NCBI GenBank assembly: GCA_002794775.1
Contig: NBAY01000143.1
Coordinates: forward strand, 1 to 55,045
Direction: 5' to 3'
DNA: 55,045 nucleotides
Origin: Porodaedalea pini
Taxonomy: Eukaryota; Basidiomycota; Agaricomycetes; Hymenochaetales; Hymenochaetaceae
Shown here piece after piece: positions 10,303 to 20,755 of this stretch. The first letter of the stretch is position 1, and the number at the start of each line of letters is the position of its first letter. The position numbers and the translations under genes were made by a program. Under the pieces are notes generated by a model. That model ran no database searches. It saw only the letters and a program-made list of their open reading frames with translations, and had not been told where the DNA came from.

Positions 10303-11717
10303 ATGATCTCCAACCTCAGTGGGAGGCACCGTCGACGAGTCTGTCTCCTTCACCTTTCTCTTGGGATTTCTCTGCTTTTTTCTTTATCACACTACATCAC
10401 TGCTTGTCTTGGTAGCCGTCCCGTCACAGCTGCCTGCCTGCCCAACTGCACTGCTCGAGGCAACGAAGAGGTCGACAACAGCATGGCAAGAGGACCTCCA
10501 ATCGCTCTTTCATCGCGCGAAGGATTGCTTCCCAGACGACGTCTGGGATCTAATGGGTGAGGACGCGATGGACAAAGGCCGCAACGCGGACTCGGAGGTT
10601 CGGGGACATAAAGGTGAGCACAAGCGCAGAACCTACCACCTGTCCTTGAGACTAACAAATGCTAGCTATCATTTATGCTCGTGCACTACTCAGTTCCCAG
10701 GCGCACTATTTCTCGTTCCGCCCGACACCTATCGTGTCCCCACTTCCTTTCGCTGCCTCTCCGACATTGTCACTTCCAATGCCGACAACATCTGCACACT
10801 CTCTCAACCTTGGCGTTGAGTTCCCCTACCGCCTCAATGTGCTCCACTTCACCTTCCCAATTCTGGCCTATCTCCCCTGCGCCCTCTGTAATCGGCTCCC
10901 TCACGCGCATATCTCTCAACCATAATCCCGTGTTATTCACCAACGAGCTCGAGTATCTCTATACAGGAAAGGGATTTGGGGATGTGTTTGAGTTTTTGTT
11001 CGATGCGAATGAGGAGGGCCGGGAAGGCGACGCCAATGTGGAAGAGGCACGCGTCGACAAGCTTCGCGAGGACCTTGTGTTCGTGTGGAGGTCTCGTCTG
11101 TATTCTGACGTTCGCATTGAACTACACAGCGATATGCCAACAATAGGTGCTCCTTCCAATGAAGAAGAGACGACCGCCGTCTTCTGCTCACATCGATTTT
11201 TTGTTCTTGTAACGCGTGCACCGTATTTCTGCGATCAACTCATCACCTATGGTCTCAAGAATACCCCTGGCCCCGGCGAGCTCACGACCCTTTGCCTTCC
11301 CTCACCTCCCTTTGCTCCTCCAGCGCTGCACTTTTCCTTAGGATACTCATACACCGAAACGCTCAGCTTCAGCGACCGTTCATATGACTTGGACACCGCT
11401 TTCGCTATCCTGTGCTCCGCGAACTATCTTCAATTGCAGACGCTCCATGACAAGGTGCAGGCACGCCTCGTGCAGGAGATTCTCCATGGGCTCTTCCACG
11501 CTTTCCTCGAATTTGCTGAGTATGAACGTATCACTGGAGGTCGCTGGGGCACAGGTGGGTCTCGCTGCCGCCAGTGTGCACGTCGCGCACCGCATACGCT
11601 CGCGTTTTCCGTGCGTCCAGACGTGCAGAACACATACCTTGAGCGTGGCGTGCGGCGCGCCCTTGTTGGTCTTTTCGGAGAGGGCTGGTGCATGAAGTGG
11701 TTACCACTCTTTCGCGT
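10303..11717 (+). pseudogene. BTB/POZ-like protein N-terminal fragment (copy B)
   Basis: First exon reads QEDLQSLFHRAKDCFPDDVW, joined over an intron (GTGAGC...GCTAG, about 10612-10665) to a Ser/Pro linker. After a frame change near 10920 comes NELEYLYTGKGFGDVFEFLF, then a BTB-type core with LYSDVRIEL, HRFFVLVTRAPYFCDQL and YDLDTAFAILCSANYLQLQT, then a Cys-bearing segment CRQCARRAPHT. BTB domains are oligomerisation or adaptor modules. I infer it is the N-terminal part of the same gene whose CAP-Gly end closes the unit. It is truncated at GEGWC (about 11690) and runs in frame into a P4-ATPase piece (open 10675-12270). Confidence 0.6.
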
Positions 11718-12487
11718 AAGTCCATTGGCGTCGTCGATTGGAATGGGCGGGCACCTGGTACGGCACGTTGGGAACGCACGCTCTCGAATCGGAGACATTG
11801 TTCTGTTGCGCAATAACGATCAAGTGCCGGCCGACATCATTGTCCTTTCTACTTCGGAAGAGGATGGCTTATGCTATTTGGAGACGAAGAACCTGGATGG
11901 CGAAACGAATCTGAAGCCTCATCGGTCATTGAAGGCGACATCATCTCTGCAGAGCGAGGAAGACATTGAGCATGCAAGTTTCATCCTGGACTCCGAACCG
12001 CCGCACGCTAATCTGTACCTTTACAATGGCGTGCTGAGATACCGCGAGCACGAGGCGGGGGCAGAGAAAGTCGAGCCGGCGACCATCAACGAGATGCTAT
12101 TCCGTGGATGTTCAATGCGAAACACAACGTGGATTATTGGCTTAGTTGCATTCACTGGCGCGGACATGAAGATTATGTTGAACAGTGGGAGCACGCCTAG
12201 TAAACGGAGCAAAATCGAACGGGAGACGAACTTTTCTGATTCTTATGTGTCTTGCGACGGGCATTGCTAATGGCGTTATGGACAGTAAGTCGGATACTAG
12301 TGTACATTTCTTTGAACAGGGTAGCGATCCGTCGAGCTCTTCGGCCGTTAATGCAATCGTTACTTTCGTGTGAGTGTCTTTATGGTTCCCTCTGCGATCG
12401 CTTACTGATCTTTGACTGTAGGTCTTGCTTGATTGCATTTCAGAACATCGTTCCGAGCTCTCTTTACATCTCCATCGAAATCGTGAA
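11718..12487 (+). pseudogene. P4-type ATPase (phospholipid flippase) fragment
   Basis: Diagnostic P4-ATPase actuator-domain sequence: GDIVLLRNNDQVPADIIVLS, LCYLETKNLDGETNLKP (DGET is the family's phosphatase motif), LYLYNGVLRY, then GADMKIMLNSG and TPSKRSKIERETN. Flippases of the Drs2/Dnf class move phospholipids to the cytosolic leaflet of plasma or Golgi membranes. The piece continues as LILMCLATGIANGVMDSK after a short deletion and frame change, with an intron at 12370-12421, and stops at IEIVK, well before the DKTG phosphorylation site. It is therefore catalytically incomplete. Confidence 0.88.
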
Positions 12488-12800
12488 GACTATCCTGGCG
12501 CCGGAAACTCGGAGCCTACATTCACTGTCATCAGCTATTCCTCTGACATTGAAGCAGAGGTCGACGGCATTTTAAAGCAGATGTATGGCGAACAGATCAC
12601 GATCGACCAAGTCATCATCGTGCTACAATGCAGTAAGAAATCTACTAACCGCGCGACCACGAAATCTTCCCTTGCATGCACCACTTCCTCTTCGACGAAT
12701 CCAAATTCTTCCAGACGTTCTACCTGCCGTGCGAACTCGCGATGACGGGCCATCTATTCGGATCTATCATACAACAACAGCTAGTTGACTATATCCCCTT
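12488..12800 (+). pseudogene. NOT1: NOT1 (CCR4-NOT scaffold) fragment
   Basis: Reads PTFTVISYSSDIEAEVDGIL and KQMYGEQITIDQVI, then after a frame change CMHHFLFDESKFFQ and AMTGHLFGSIIQQQLVDYIP. This pattern is typical of the N-terminal/central HEAT region of Not1, the scaffold of the CCR4-NOT deadenylase complex. Only about 100 residues survive, with two frame changes. It is joined to P4-ATPase sequence on the left and to ARM-like sequence on the right. Confidence 0.75.
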
Positions 12801-14045
12801 CGGTATTGATCTGTTCTGCTCATCGCCGCCGCCAGTGTGCTCGACTGACTGCTCATCGTACACAGCGCTCGATACTACGTCTCCCTTGCCATTGCTGAAC
12901 TCGCTCACGCACCTCACATATCTCATTTCGACTTCACCACGCATCCGAGAGATCCTCACGTGCGACGGTGGCCTCGAGTGCTTGTCCTCCTCCTTCGCGA
13001 TTTCTGCCTCTCCCCTCCGCCGCCTGAGAATCCATCGGCGATCTTTGATCTGTCGCCCTCGGGCCTTCCACGTCCAGCACTTGTGCCAGCCCTGAACCCA
13101 AAGTCGTTCGACCGGCACGCCGCCTACCGATTCTCCCTTGCATTCCAATGTGTGGCCAACATCGGTGTGCGTGGCTCAGAGCTCATACGGAGCCGCGTCG
13201 TCCAGGCGGGTACTCTCGAGGTCGTTGGGTGCGTGTTGGAGGCATGGCTGGAGTCAAAAGGATTTGTTGTCGGGCCGAGCACGAGTGCGAGCGGCATACC
13301 ACGCGAGACCCGTGAACAGCGTCAGCAACGACGGCAGCAGCAATTAGAACAGCGTCAGCGCGAGCAGGCCCAAGAACTCGTCAGACTGCTCGCTATCGAA
13401 CGATCCCTTGCGAACACCGAGGTGAGTCATCCATCATCTTTGTTATTGGCTGACTGATCTGAGGGCCTTTCAGGAAGAACAAAGCATTGCCACATTGGAT
13501 GCTGAGACGTTCGTCTCGACTGACACGTCTGCGAATGCGACGCGGTCTGGCTCAGGTACCCCAACAAGTACGGTCATTGTACCAGGGCGTGACAGATCTG
13601 GCAAGTCGTGGCGCGCCGAGTTTGGGACACACAGCCGAATGCACGCGAGCAGGCAACTGCGGGTGCGTCGATGGCGCGCTCTCTAACAATTCGCGCCGGA
13701 TGGTGGCAGAAGCGGCAACGCCCTCGACATCAACTTCGAGGCCTGACACAGAGACGGAGGATGATGGCGAGCCGGATGCGGATGGTGATGTCGAGATGGA
13801 GACGACGACATCACACGACCAGGACATGGACGAAGACTTGCTCCCGCCTCCTTCACTTCTCCACGGACGTCGGACCGTCGGAATCGTTGCAGACTCTCCC
13901 TGACCAGCGGCGACCGGTGCAGCCGATGTAGGTGTCGCGGGTACATCTGATGCGCTCGATGTCGATTTGGATGCACATATCATTATCGAGACGAATGCAG
14001 CGGACGATGACGTCGTAGATGGGATTGTTGCACTCGATCAAAACG
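12801..14045 (+). pseudogene. ARM-like fungal protein fragment (copy B)
   Basis: Longer version of the piece in copy A. It adds an upstream helix pair with LPLLNSLTHLTYLISTSPRI and REILTCDGGLE, then the PPPPENPSAIFDLSP segment, FDRHAAYRFSLAFQC and a Gln-rich segment near 13330. The intron at 13422-13473 is in the same place as in A. The open stretch 12960-13457 covers most of it. The helical repeats suggest an ARM/HEAT-type fungal protein that I cannot name. It ends in acidic sequence near 13800-14045 with frame breaks. Confidence 0.45.
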
Positions 14046-14230
14046 TAAACAATTACCTCGCTATGGGTGCCCCGCCAGGTGCTCCCGGTGCTATCGATGC
14101 GACGCCGCGCACACGCACAAATACTCTCACGTTGAACACACGGAACATCAACCTACCGCGCGAACACCATCATCACCACGATCCGCACGTACATGGCCGT
14201 GAGGAGCTTACGCCGCGCGCGGTGCTCCCA
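14046..14230 (+). other. Unrecognised coding-like segment of unit B
   Basis: Replaces the eIF4G plus upstream PRP8 part found in copy A. Reading open with the preceding frame: Ala/Gly/Pro-rich start, then a His run (REHHHHHDPHV). It may be a fragment of yet another captured gene. It ends at a PRP8 exon border (14231). Confidence 0.35.
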
Positions 14231-15233
14231 TCCCATTCCCGTAAGATCCAAATAACTACGCCTTTCAATAGCTCTCACTGATGTTTCCATACAGTCCCCT
14301 TTCGTACAAGCATGACGCGCACAGCGTCAAAGGTCGTCTTAACAAATCTCAGCGTGAGGAGCTTGCTCTCTTTGAGCAGGCGTATGACAATCCACGCGAA
14401 TGTATGTTTTTTTTCTAATTGGTCGTAGGGTGTAGCTAATCGATTCGCGTGCAGGTCTGTCTAGGATCAAGCGTCTCTTGCTCGCTCGGCGAGCCTTCAG
14501 AGAGGCAGGCATTGAGTTCTTCGACACATATGGCAAGCTCATCCCCTGCTACGACATCGAACCCGTTGAGAAGATTACAGACACATATCTTGACCTGTTC
14601 TTATTCTTTGAGGCTGACAGGCGCGGGTTATTCCCGGCATGGATCAAGCCTGCGGACATTGAACCTCCTCCCCTTCTGGTGTACAAGTGTTGTCAGGGTA
14701 TCAATAACTTGACGGACATCTGGGAGACAAGCGAGGGCGAATGCGTAGTGATGATGGAGACCGTACTGTCGAAGGTCTACGAAAAGATTGACTTGACCCT
14801 TCTCAACCGTTTGCTTCGTCTTATTCTCGACCATAATCTTGCGGACTATATCACAGCGAATAATAACTGTGTTTTCACCTACAAAGATATGGCACATACG
14901 AACACATACGGGATGATCCGCGGTCTGCAGTTCTCTGCCTTTGTCTTCCAATATTATGGTCTTGTCCTCGATCTTCTCATCCTCGGCTTGCAACGCGCAA
15001 GTGAAATGGTGGGTCCCCCACAACTGCCCAACAATTTCCTGCAGTACCGTGATTCTGCGACCGAGACACGCCATCCAGTCCGTCTCTATTTTCGTTATTT
15101 TGAACGTTTGCATATTTTATTCCGCTTCACCGCCGAGGAATCACGCGACCTTATACAACGTTACCTCAACGCGAATCCGGATCCAACAAACAACAACGTT
15201 ATTGGGTATAACAACGAGAGATGTTGGCCGTTG
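14231..15233 (+). pseudogene. PRP8: PRP8 fragment, copy B
   Basis: Begins at the PIPF exon end, intron 14241-14294 (GTAAG...CAG), then LSYKHD followed by the same 16-residue gap as copy A, then after another intron (about 14402-14454) [20 protein letters not shown]. It keeps the [18 protein letters not shown] segment lost from copy A. Open from 14478 through the junction to 15347. It ends at NERCWP and is fused to RPB1 at the same base as copy A. Confidence 0.9.
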
Positions 15234-16560
15234 AAGGGAAGTGAATCCCGTTTGGCTTCGGGCATCGCACTCTACCTCACTTTACGGAGGATGACTTCGG
15301 CCCAGAGGCGCGCGGTTTCGTTGAGAACTCGTATCTTCGTGGATTAACTCCACAAGAGTTTTTCTTCCACACTATGGCTGGTCGCGAAGGTTTGATCGAT
15401 ACCGCTGTCAAGACGGCCGAGACTGGTTACATTCAGTGTCGACTTGTAAAGGCACTCGAAGACGTGGCTGTCTGCTACGACGGGACTGTACGAAACTCAC
15501 TGGACGGTGCTTTTATTGAACGGCAAACGATCAAAACGTTCGGTATCAGTGATCGTGAGTTCGAACATCGCTATCGGGTCGACGTCACTGACCCAAAGGG
15601 TGGATTCCTTCCTGATGTTTTGCAAATCGGTATCGACGACTCATCCCTCGAGCTCCGGCAAAAACTCGATGAGGAATACGGCCGTCTTCATGAGGATCGT
15701 AACTTGCTACATGAATTCATTTTCCCGGGCCGTGACAATTCCGCTGCCCACTATCTTCCTGTCAACCTGAACCGCATCGTGCAGAATGCAACGCAGATTT
15801 TCTATATCGACCACAGAAAACCGAGCGATCTGGAGCCGGTTTACATCATTGAGCAGGTGCAGCAGCTCGCAGACCGCCTCATCGTTGTGCGCGGCGACGA
15901 TCTTTTAATAAAGGAAGCTGCCGAGAACGCTTCTGTTGCATTCCGCATGCTCCTTCGGGCGACTTTTGCCGCGTGTCCAGTCCTAGAGGAGTTCCATCTC
16001 AACAGAGAAGCGTTTGACTGGGTCTTGGGCGAGGTGGAGATGAAGTTCAACCAGTCGGTCGCTCATCCGGGCGAGATGTGCGGCATACTTGCTGCCCAGT
16101 CGATTGGTGAGCCGGCGACGCAGATGACACTAAATACCTTCCATTACGCTGGTGTTTCGAGTAAAAACGTCACGCTCGGTGTGCCGCGTCTTAAAGAAAT
16201 CATCAACATCGCCGTGAATATCAAGACTCCGTGTACCTGGACCCAGAAATTGCTGCTGTCGACACGAGGGCCAAGTCGGTGCAAACAGAACTTGTGCACA
16301 CATCGCTGCGTACCGTTACAGCGACGGTCGAGATCTACTACGATCCTGATTCAAGTACGACGATCATTGAGGATGATAAGGAGTTTGTTGATGCATTCTT
16401 CTCCATCTCCGACGAGGAAATTGAGTCGGGTCCTCATCTTCAGTCGCCATGGCTACTTCATCTTGAGCTCGATCGCTTGAAGATGCTTGACAGGAAACTT
16501 ACGATGAACTACGTTGCTGGCCGTATCGCGGAAAGCTTGGCCATTGCCGAAAATGCCATC
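15234..16560 (+). pseudogene. RPB1: RPB1 fragment, copy B
   Basis: Same extent as in copy A. The bridge-helix region (about 15374-15460) and trigger-loop region ([20 protein letters not shown], about 16095-16155) are in one open frame from 15374 to 16480. It carries the in-frame TGA after the PRP8 junction, the ten-base deletion at about 16232 shared with copy A, and its own deletion at 15503 removing the [23 protein letters not shown] segment between short direct repeats (ctgg). Confidence 0.9.
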
Positions 16561-17251
16561 TAAGGAAAATATTGACCCTGAAGATCCTCCCAATACAGGC
16601 AGTACATTGACGATTAAAGGGAGGGGAAGGGGAAAGGGCGGATGGATGCCATCATCGCAGACGACAGATCTCTGCGATCGAGCGACAACGGATCAAATAC
16701 AACTCTCGCTACATTGCGGCACAAGGAATCGAATGACACCATTACCCTCAATCGAGTGTCTGCGGGGGAGACGGACATGCTGCAACCCCGTGGCGCTACA
16801 TTGGACATCGGCATTCCATGTATCATTACTTCAAGGCAGAAGCGGTTCCGTGCGTTTGCCCGTTATATCGGCGAGGTTGAGGGTGAGAGCGGGCCATGGG
16901 TCGGTGTCGAGATGCCCGTGGGTGATGCTTGGGCAGACGATCAGCTTGAGGGCCGCCAGTGGAATGACGGCTCATGGGGTGGCGTGCGCTACTTTGGCAT
17001 CGGAATGGGGTGACGACGAATGCATGACCAGCCGGCAATGCGTTGATTTGACGAATAACTGTGGAACTAGTGTTATTAGTGGCTGGAAGGGCACGAAGCG
17101 CGAGGGGGAGCAGCTCAACGTTGACCGCAAGAAGTGTTTCCGTAGCAGTTCGCCGTCAGTGTCGGACATGTCGAACGCAGAGTATCGAGGTCTCTTTGTG
17201 AGGCCACAGCAGGTGCTGTATGTTGTAGATGCTGTCGGTTCGGGCTTGTGA
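16561..17251 (+). pseudogene. CAP-Gly domain C-terminal fragment, copy B
   Basis: Same domain as in copy A: IPCIITSRQKRFRAFARYIG, GPWVGVEM, WNDGSWGGVRYF. A short deletion after RYF (about 16992) shifts the frame, so the C-terminal part (GLFVRPQQVLYVVDAVG, to 17251) lies in the neighbouring frame. Probably non-functional. Confidence 0.75.
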
Positions 17252-17493
17252 ATCTTGGAACATATTTAAGTTCGGATTCCTGCCCTTTTTCTTTTTCTTT
17301 CTTTCTTTCTTTTACCCTACTCCCATGTTTAGTCACTCCTTGCTCTGGACAGATGCCCTTATCACTGAAATCACTTGTTGGCATGTTCATATTCCTCTCT
17401 TGTCTACTCAATCATATCACTCTGGATTCTCGAATTGCACCTTTTGGAGAAATTTTTAATCAATTTTTGAATGCTGCTGGTTTTTTAGTTAGT
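17252..17493 (+). other. 3' tail of unit B
   Basis: Pyrimidine-rich former 3' UTR as in A and C, cut after ttttttagttagt, about 110 bp earlier than in copy C and 290 bp earlier than in copy A. No gene. Confidence 0.6.
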
Positions 17494-17673
17494 ACTTGAG
17501 GTAGTGGGCCATTAGGATGGCAAGCTATGATTACTGTTTACTGAATACTAAATAATTCACTAATGAGAATAATATTTTAGTATAATTTGCAAGCTTTAGT
17601 CCTCTCATATAAAATGAAAGACACAGAAAACAGTAATCGTAGCTTGCCATCCCAATGGCCCACTACCTCAAGT
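17494..17673. repeat. MITE-like inverted-repeat element B (180 bp, inverted)
   Basis: Same element as at 8935 and 30284 but in the opposite orientation: its core reads as the complement of the other two. Inverted repeats of about 50 bp begin acttgaggtagtgggccatt. It joins the tail of unit B to the family 2 gag. Confidence 0.9.
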
Positions 17674-18352
17674 AGGGGGAACTTGTACTCCATCAAACTT
17701 AGCTTTTCGCGCCGCACTGGTCCTCCTCCTAGCTTCTCCTAGCAATACCTCGAGTCTCTCTACCTCGTATTCGTCTTCTGGGATCTCCTCAATCGTCGCT
17801 GAGGCCACGAGAACGGGTTCGGGGAATGTAGTTTCGGAGTCGGCGACTTCGACTAAGTTGACTGTATGCGCGACTTGATCTTTTCCTAAGAATCCGTCGA
17901 TACGTTCCATGATCGTTCGTCCAGGGACTGTGCTCGGGACGAAGCTCCTGTTGGCCAGGGTTACTCGTCCTTCCGCGTTGCATGCGCACTTGCCGTTCTG
18001 GATATATTCAAGGACTTTTGGGCAAGATCGAATGAAATGGCTTAGCTCCCCACAGAACGTGCACCCTGGGTTTCGTGGCTGCAAAGGTACAGGTGCTGCT
18101 GGTGACGTCAAGACTGGTGCGTTGCTTCTAGTCGTACCTGATCCTCGTCCCATGGCGTCGAGCTGGACTTGGAAGCTCTTGAGTGTTTCCATGATTGTGC
18201 TGAGATCAACCTCCTCCTTTTTGACGGTAATCGAGCTGCTGGAAGTCGAGGTACGTGGCGCCTGAGCCGTCGAGCCACTGAATGATGCTCCTCCGAGGAT
18301 GAAGTCGGCGTGCTGGATGATAGTTTCGATTTTGTAGGGGTCGCCTTCTTCG
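17674..18352 (-). pseudogene. Family 2 retrotransposon gag, C-terminal part
   Basis: Minus-strand reading that continues the gag interrupted at 24665. It contains a zinc knuckle CTFCGELSHFIRSC (CX2CX4HX4C) for RNA packaging, followed by a long acidic tail (EEIPEDEYEVERLEVLLGEA). Cut on its left by the MITE-like element of unit B and on its right by element 1. The last five bases (18348-18352, CTTCG) are the target duplication of element 1. Confidence 0.85.
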
Positions 18353-18526
18353 TGTTAGAACCTGAACTTTCACCTTTTCCTTTATTTTCCCTTTTACCAT
18401 TTCCTTTATTATATTCGTCCTTTTCATTATATTTACCCATCTCACACAATCATTCCCACACTGCCTTCATTCGTTCCATTCCCACTCGTTAGGTAATGTT
18501 AGATAATATAGTCTCACGGTCATCGC

Positions 18527-18534
18527 TATATAAG
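18527..18534 (+). promoter_or_regulatory. TATA box of LTR promoter
   Basis: tatataag about 40 bp upstream of the first 24-bp repeat, conserved at the same place in the LTRs of elements 2 and 3. Transcription of the element probably starts about 30 bp downstream. Confidence 0.6.
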
Positions 18535-18594
18535 GTCTCAGGAATCACATGAACTCCTTGTTCTGCTTTTCCTCTTACCTCCGCGACGACCTAG

Positions 18595-18660
18595 GTGAGA
18601 CTCGTCCCCCTTGTATTAGTTTAGACTGGTATTAATCCTCTTACCTCCGCGACGACCTAG
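18595..18660 (+). other. Intron-like segment in the LTR/leader
   Basis: Lies between the ends of two 24-bp direct repeats. It starts GTGAGA and ends CCTAG, with a pyrimidine-rich middle, so it has the form of a 66-bp spliceosomal intron created by the duplication. Conserved in the LTRs of elements 1, 2 and 3. Splicing is an inference. Confidence 0.35.
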
Positions 18661-18766
18661 CCTGAGTACAGCGTGTCCCGAGTCCCCGCTCGAGTATAGC
18701 ACGTCCCAGACGACAGTCAGCCGAGACCTGCCCAGTCCGAGTCATCTCCCGGACTCCCGCCTAACA

Positions 18767-19550
18767 TAAAAGCAGAACCGCCACCCAGGCTCATCCCCAG
18801 CGTACGTCGTCGCTGTCGACTCGCCTTCACTCGGTCTAGAGGAGCGCTCCCCTCGACGGACTTGACGTGTAAAACCCCTGAACGACAACCCTCAACCCTG
18901 CCCGGGCGTTTTCGAACGTTCATGTATTAAGTAATCCGACTTTCCCCGACCTTTACCGCATTTGGACGCCTACTCGACCTTGGAGGACCTGACGCCCTAA
19001 TCGGGAAACCCTCTCCCACCCTGGCTCTCCGGATTAGCCTCTGGTGGAGCACGCACCTGACGTGGACGTGGGTAACCAGACGAGTACAAACTTCGACGAC
19101 AATCTCGTTTGTGATCTCACTCGGATCCTACCGCCTCGTCATCAACTTCGCTGACGAACCCGCTCAACGTTGGCGTAACCCCGGTACCAACGCACACCCG
19201 ATCCCTGTTCCTCCTCCATCGTCAACATAGATCTCGACGAGGAACAACGTCGTGCTCTCCCGCCTCGTTCCTGGTACAACGAGGAACACCGCTCCTGGTT
19301 CACGGTTACTCAAACAGGCGTTGAATACGTTATCTGGTGGCGTCCAGAGAAAGGACTCTGGTATTCGACGCTTGAAGGAGGAAGAAGATTAAAGTGGGCT
19401 CCTGCACCGGTAGATCAGACAACCCCGATTTCGCCATCGCTTTCGACATCAACCATTCTCCCGCCGATCCCAGGACCATATAGAGAAGCGCGACGAGATT
19501 CATCACCACCGACCCCCCCTGAGCGACAAACGGACACGCCTAGAACAACA
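18767..19550 (+). other. Leader of element 1 with gag N-extension
   Basis: The first part is noncoding with no tRNA-like primer site that I can identify. From about 19228 the gag frame is already open and encodes a segment (IDLDEEQRRALP ... GLWYSTLEGG) that is conserved in element 2 and in the minus-strand gag at 51532-52530, although no ATG precedes it. Confidence 0.5.
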
Positions 19551-20624
19551 ATGTCAACGGGAAGCTTCAGCACACAACAGTTGGAGCAAATCGCGGCGAT
19601 CGTAGCGGGCGCCTTCGCTCACCAAGCCGCAAACACCCCAGCGGGCCCTAGTACCGCTGCTGTACCAAACATTGACGTCGCCCGACCACGTGAATTCACT
19701 GGTGGCGATGATTACCTCGACTTCAGACATGAAGTCCTTCTTTTCGTATCCGCAAATCCAAGTCGATACCCTACGTCAGAGAGTAAGATTTATGTAGCTC
19801 TCTCCTACCTGAAAGGTGGTAATGCGGCAACGTGGGCGCAGAACTACGTCGAGGAGTCGACAACGTCGGGAATCGTCACCTTCACCGACAGCTGGGAAAG
19901 ATTCCAGGAACGACTCGACGCCTCGTTCGACGACCCAAATCGCAAGGAGAAAGCGCTGAAGGATTTCCGAGATAAGGTTCAGAAGGACCTAACCGCGGAC
20001 GAGTTCTTCCAGAAGTTCGACGTGATCATTAAGCGCGCCAAGCTGAAAGACGACAGCGTCATCTGCGATCACCTCAAGCGAGCAATGAACATCGAGGTGG
20101 TCCGTGGAGTGCTAAGGTCGACGCCAGTCCCAACAAAATACGAGGATTGGAAGAACAAGGCGATCGAAATAGACCGCGGCGAACAGCAGATTCGCGCTAT
20201 CCAACGAGGACGCGCCTTTCTTCCCCCTCCTCGCCTACCACAACAAGCACCACCAGCTCGCCGTCAGGTAGCGGCCCCTCACGTCGATAGACGCGACGCG
20301 ACCGGTGTCACCTTCGGAGGCGCGGGTCAGCCGATGGACGTCTCAATGAACGAGGCACAACGACGACGCGCGTGCTGGATCTGTGGCGGGTTGGGCCACT
20401 TCAAGGACAAGTGCCCGCAAGCGAAACCGATCATCCAGCGCATGCTGGAACTGATGGCGCCAGGCGAACGTCGTGTCCTTGCTGACGAGCTCGGAGCGAT
20501 GAAGGAGTCGGCCTTCGAGGAAGTCGTAGACACTCGGAGGTCGACTGTGGAGGACTATGTGGAGGAAGAAGACAATGACGAAGAGGTCGTCGACTCGCAG
20601 GGTTTTGCGAGTGGTCAGGTGTAG
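19551..20624 (+). CDS. gag of element 1
   Basis: 357 codons from the first ATG. Capsid-like helical region with AREFxGGxDYLDFR-type start (RPREFTGGDDYLDFRHEVLL), KALKDFRDKVQKDLTADEFF, then a zinc knuckle CWICGGLGHFKDKC (CX2CX4HX4C) and an acidic tail. It packages element RNA into particles in the cytoplasm. Intact. Conserved sequence upstream suggests the native protein may start earlier by splicing or a non-AUG codon. Ends in TAG; pol follows in the -1 frame. Confidence 0.9.
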   Translation: MSTGSFSTQQLEQIAAIVAGAFAHQAANTPAGPSTAAVPNIDVARPREFTGGDDYLDFRHEVLLFVSANPSRYPTSESKIYVALSYLKGGNAATWAQNYVEESTTSGIVTFTDSWERFQERLDASFDDPNRKEKALKDFRDKVQKDLTADEFFQKFDVIIKRAKLKDDSVICDHLKRAMNIEVVRGVLRSTPVPTKYEDWKNKAIEIDRGEQQIRAIQRGRAFLPPPRLPQQAPPARRQVAAPHVDRRDATGVTFGGAGQPMDVSMNEAQRRRACWICGGLGHFKDKCPQAKPIIQRMLELMAPGERRVLADELGAMKESAFEEVVDTRRSTVEDYVEEEDNDEEVVDSQGFASGQV

Positions 20625-20755
20625 CCATCGGGGCGACTGACCGAGAAGAACAAGGGACTTCGACTCTGGACTCGTTAAAATATAACCAACCATCTGTACA
20701 ATACATAAATGCAAACGACGTCGATGGTTTTCCCGAGTACAAAGTCCCCACCGGT

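Larger units (their letters stand above)
9952..17673 (+). mobile_element. Chimeric gene-fragment unit, copy B
   Basis: Longest visible unit (7.7 kb): left-terminal noncoding DNA, BTB fragment, P4-ATPase, NOT1, ARM-like, unknown segment, PRP8, RPB1, CAP-Gly, tail, terminal inverted-repeat element. It starts at ttacgattactgag, the same base as copy C, although its left host is an LTR (family 3) and that of C is a gag gene. Its right host is the family 2 gag at 17674. Left and right hosts do not match, so B suffered a rearrangement or was not a simple insertion. Non-autonomous. Confidence 0.75.
18353..18766 (+). repeat. 5' LTR of element 1
   Basis: TG...CA termini (tgttagaacc ... gcctaaca). TATA box tatataag at 18527-18534. 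A 24-bp segment occurs twice (18571-18594 and 18637-18660) downstream of the TATA box. Confidence 0.95.
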
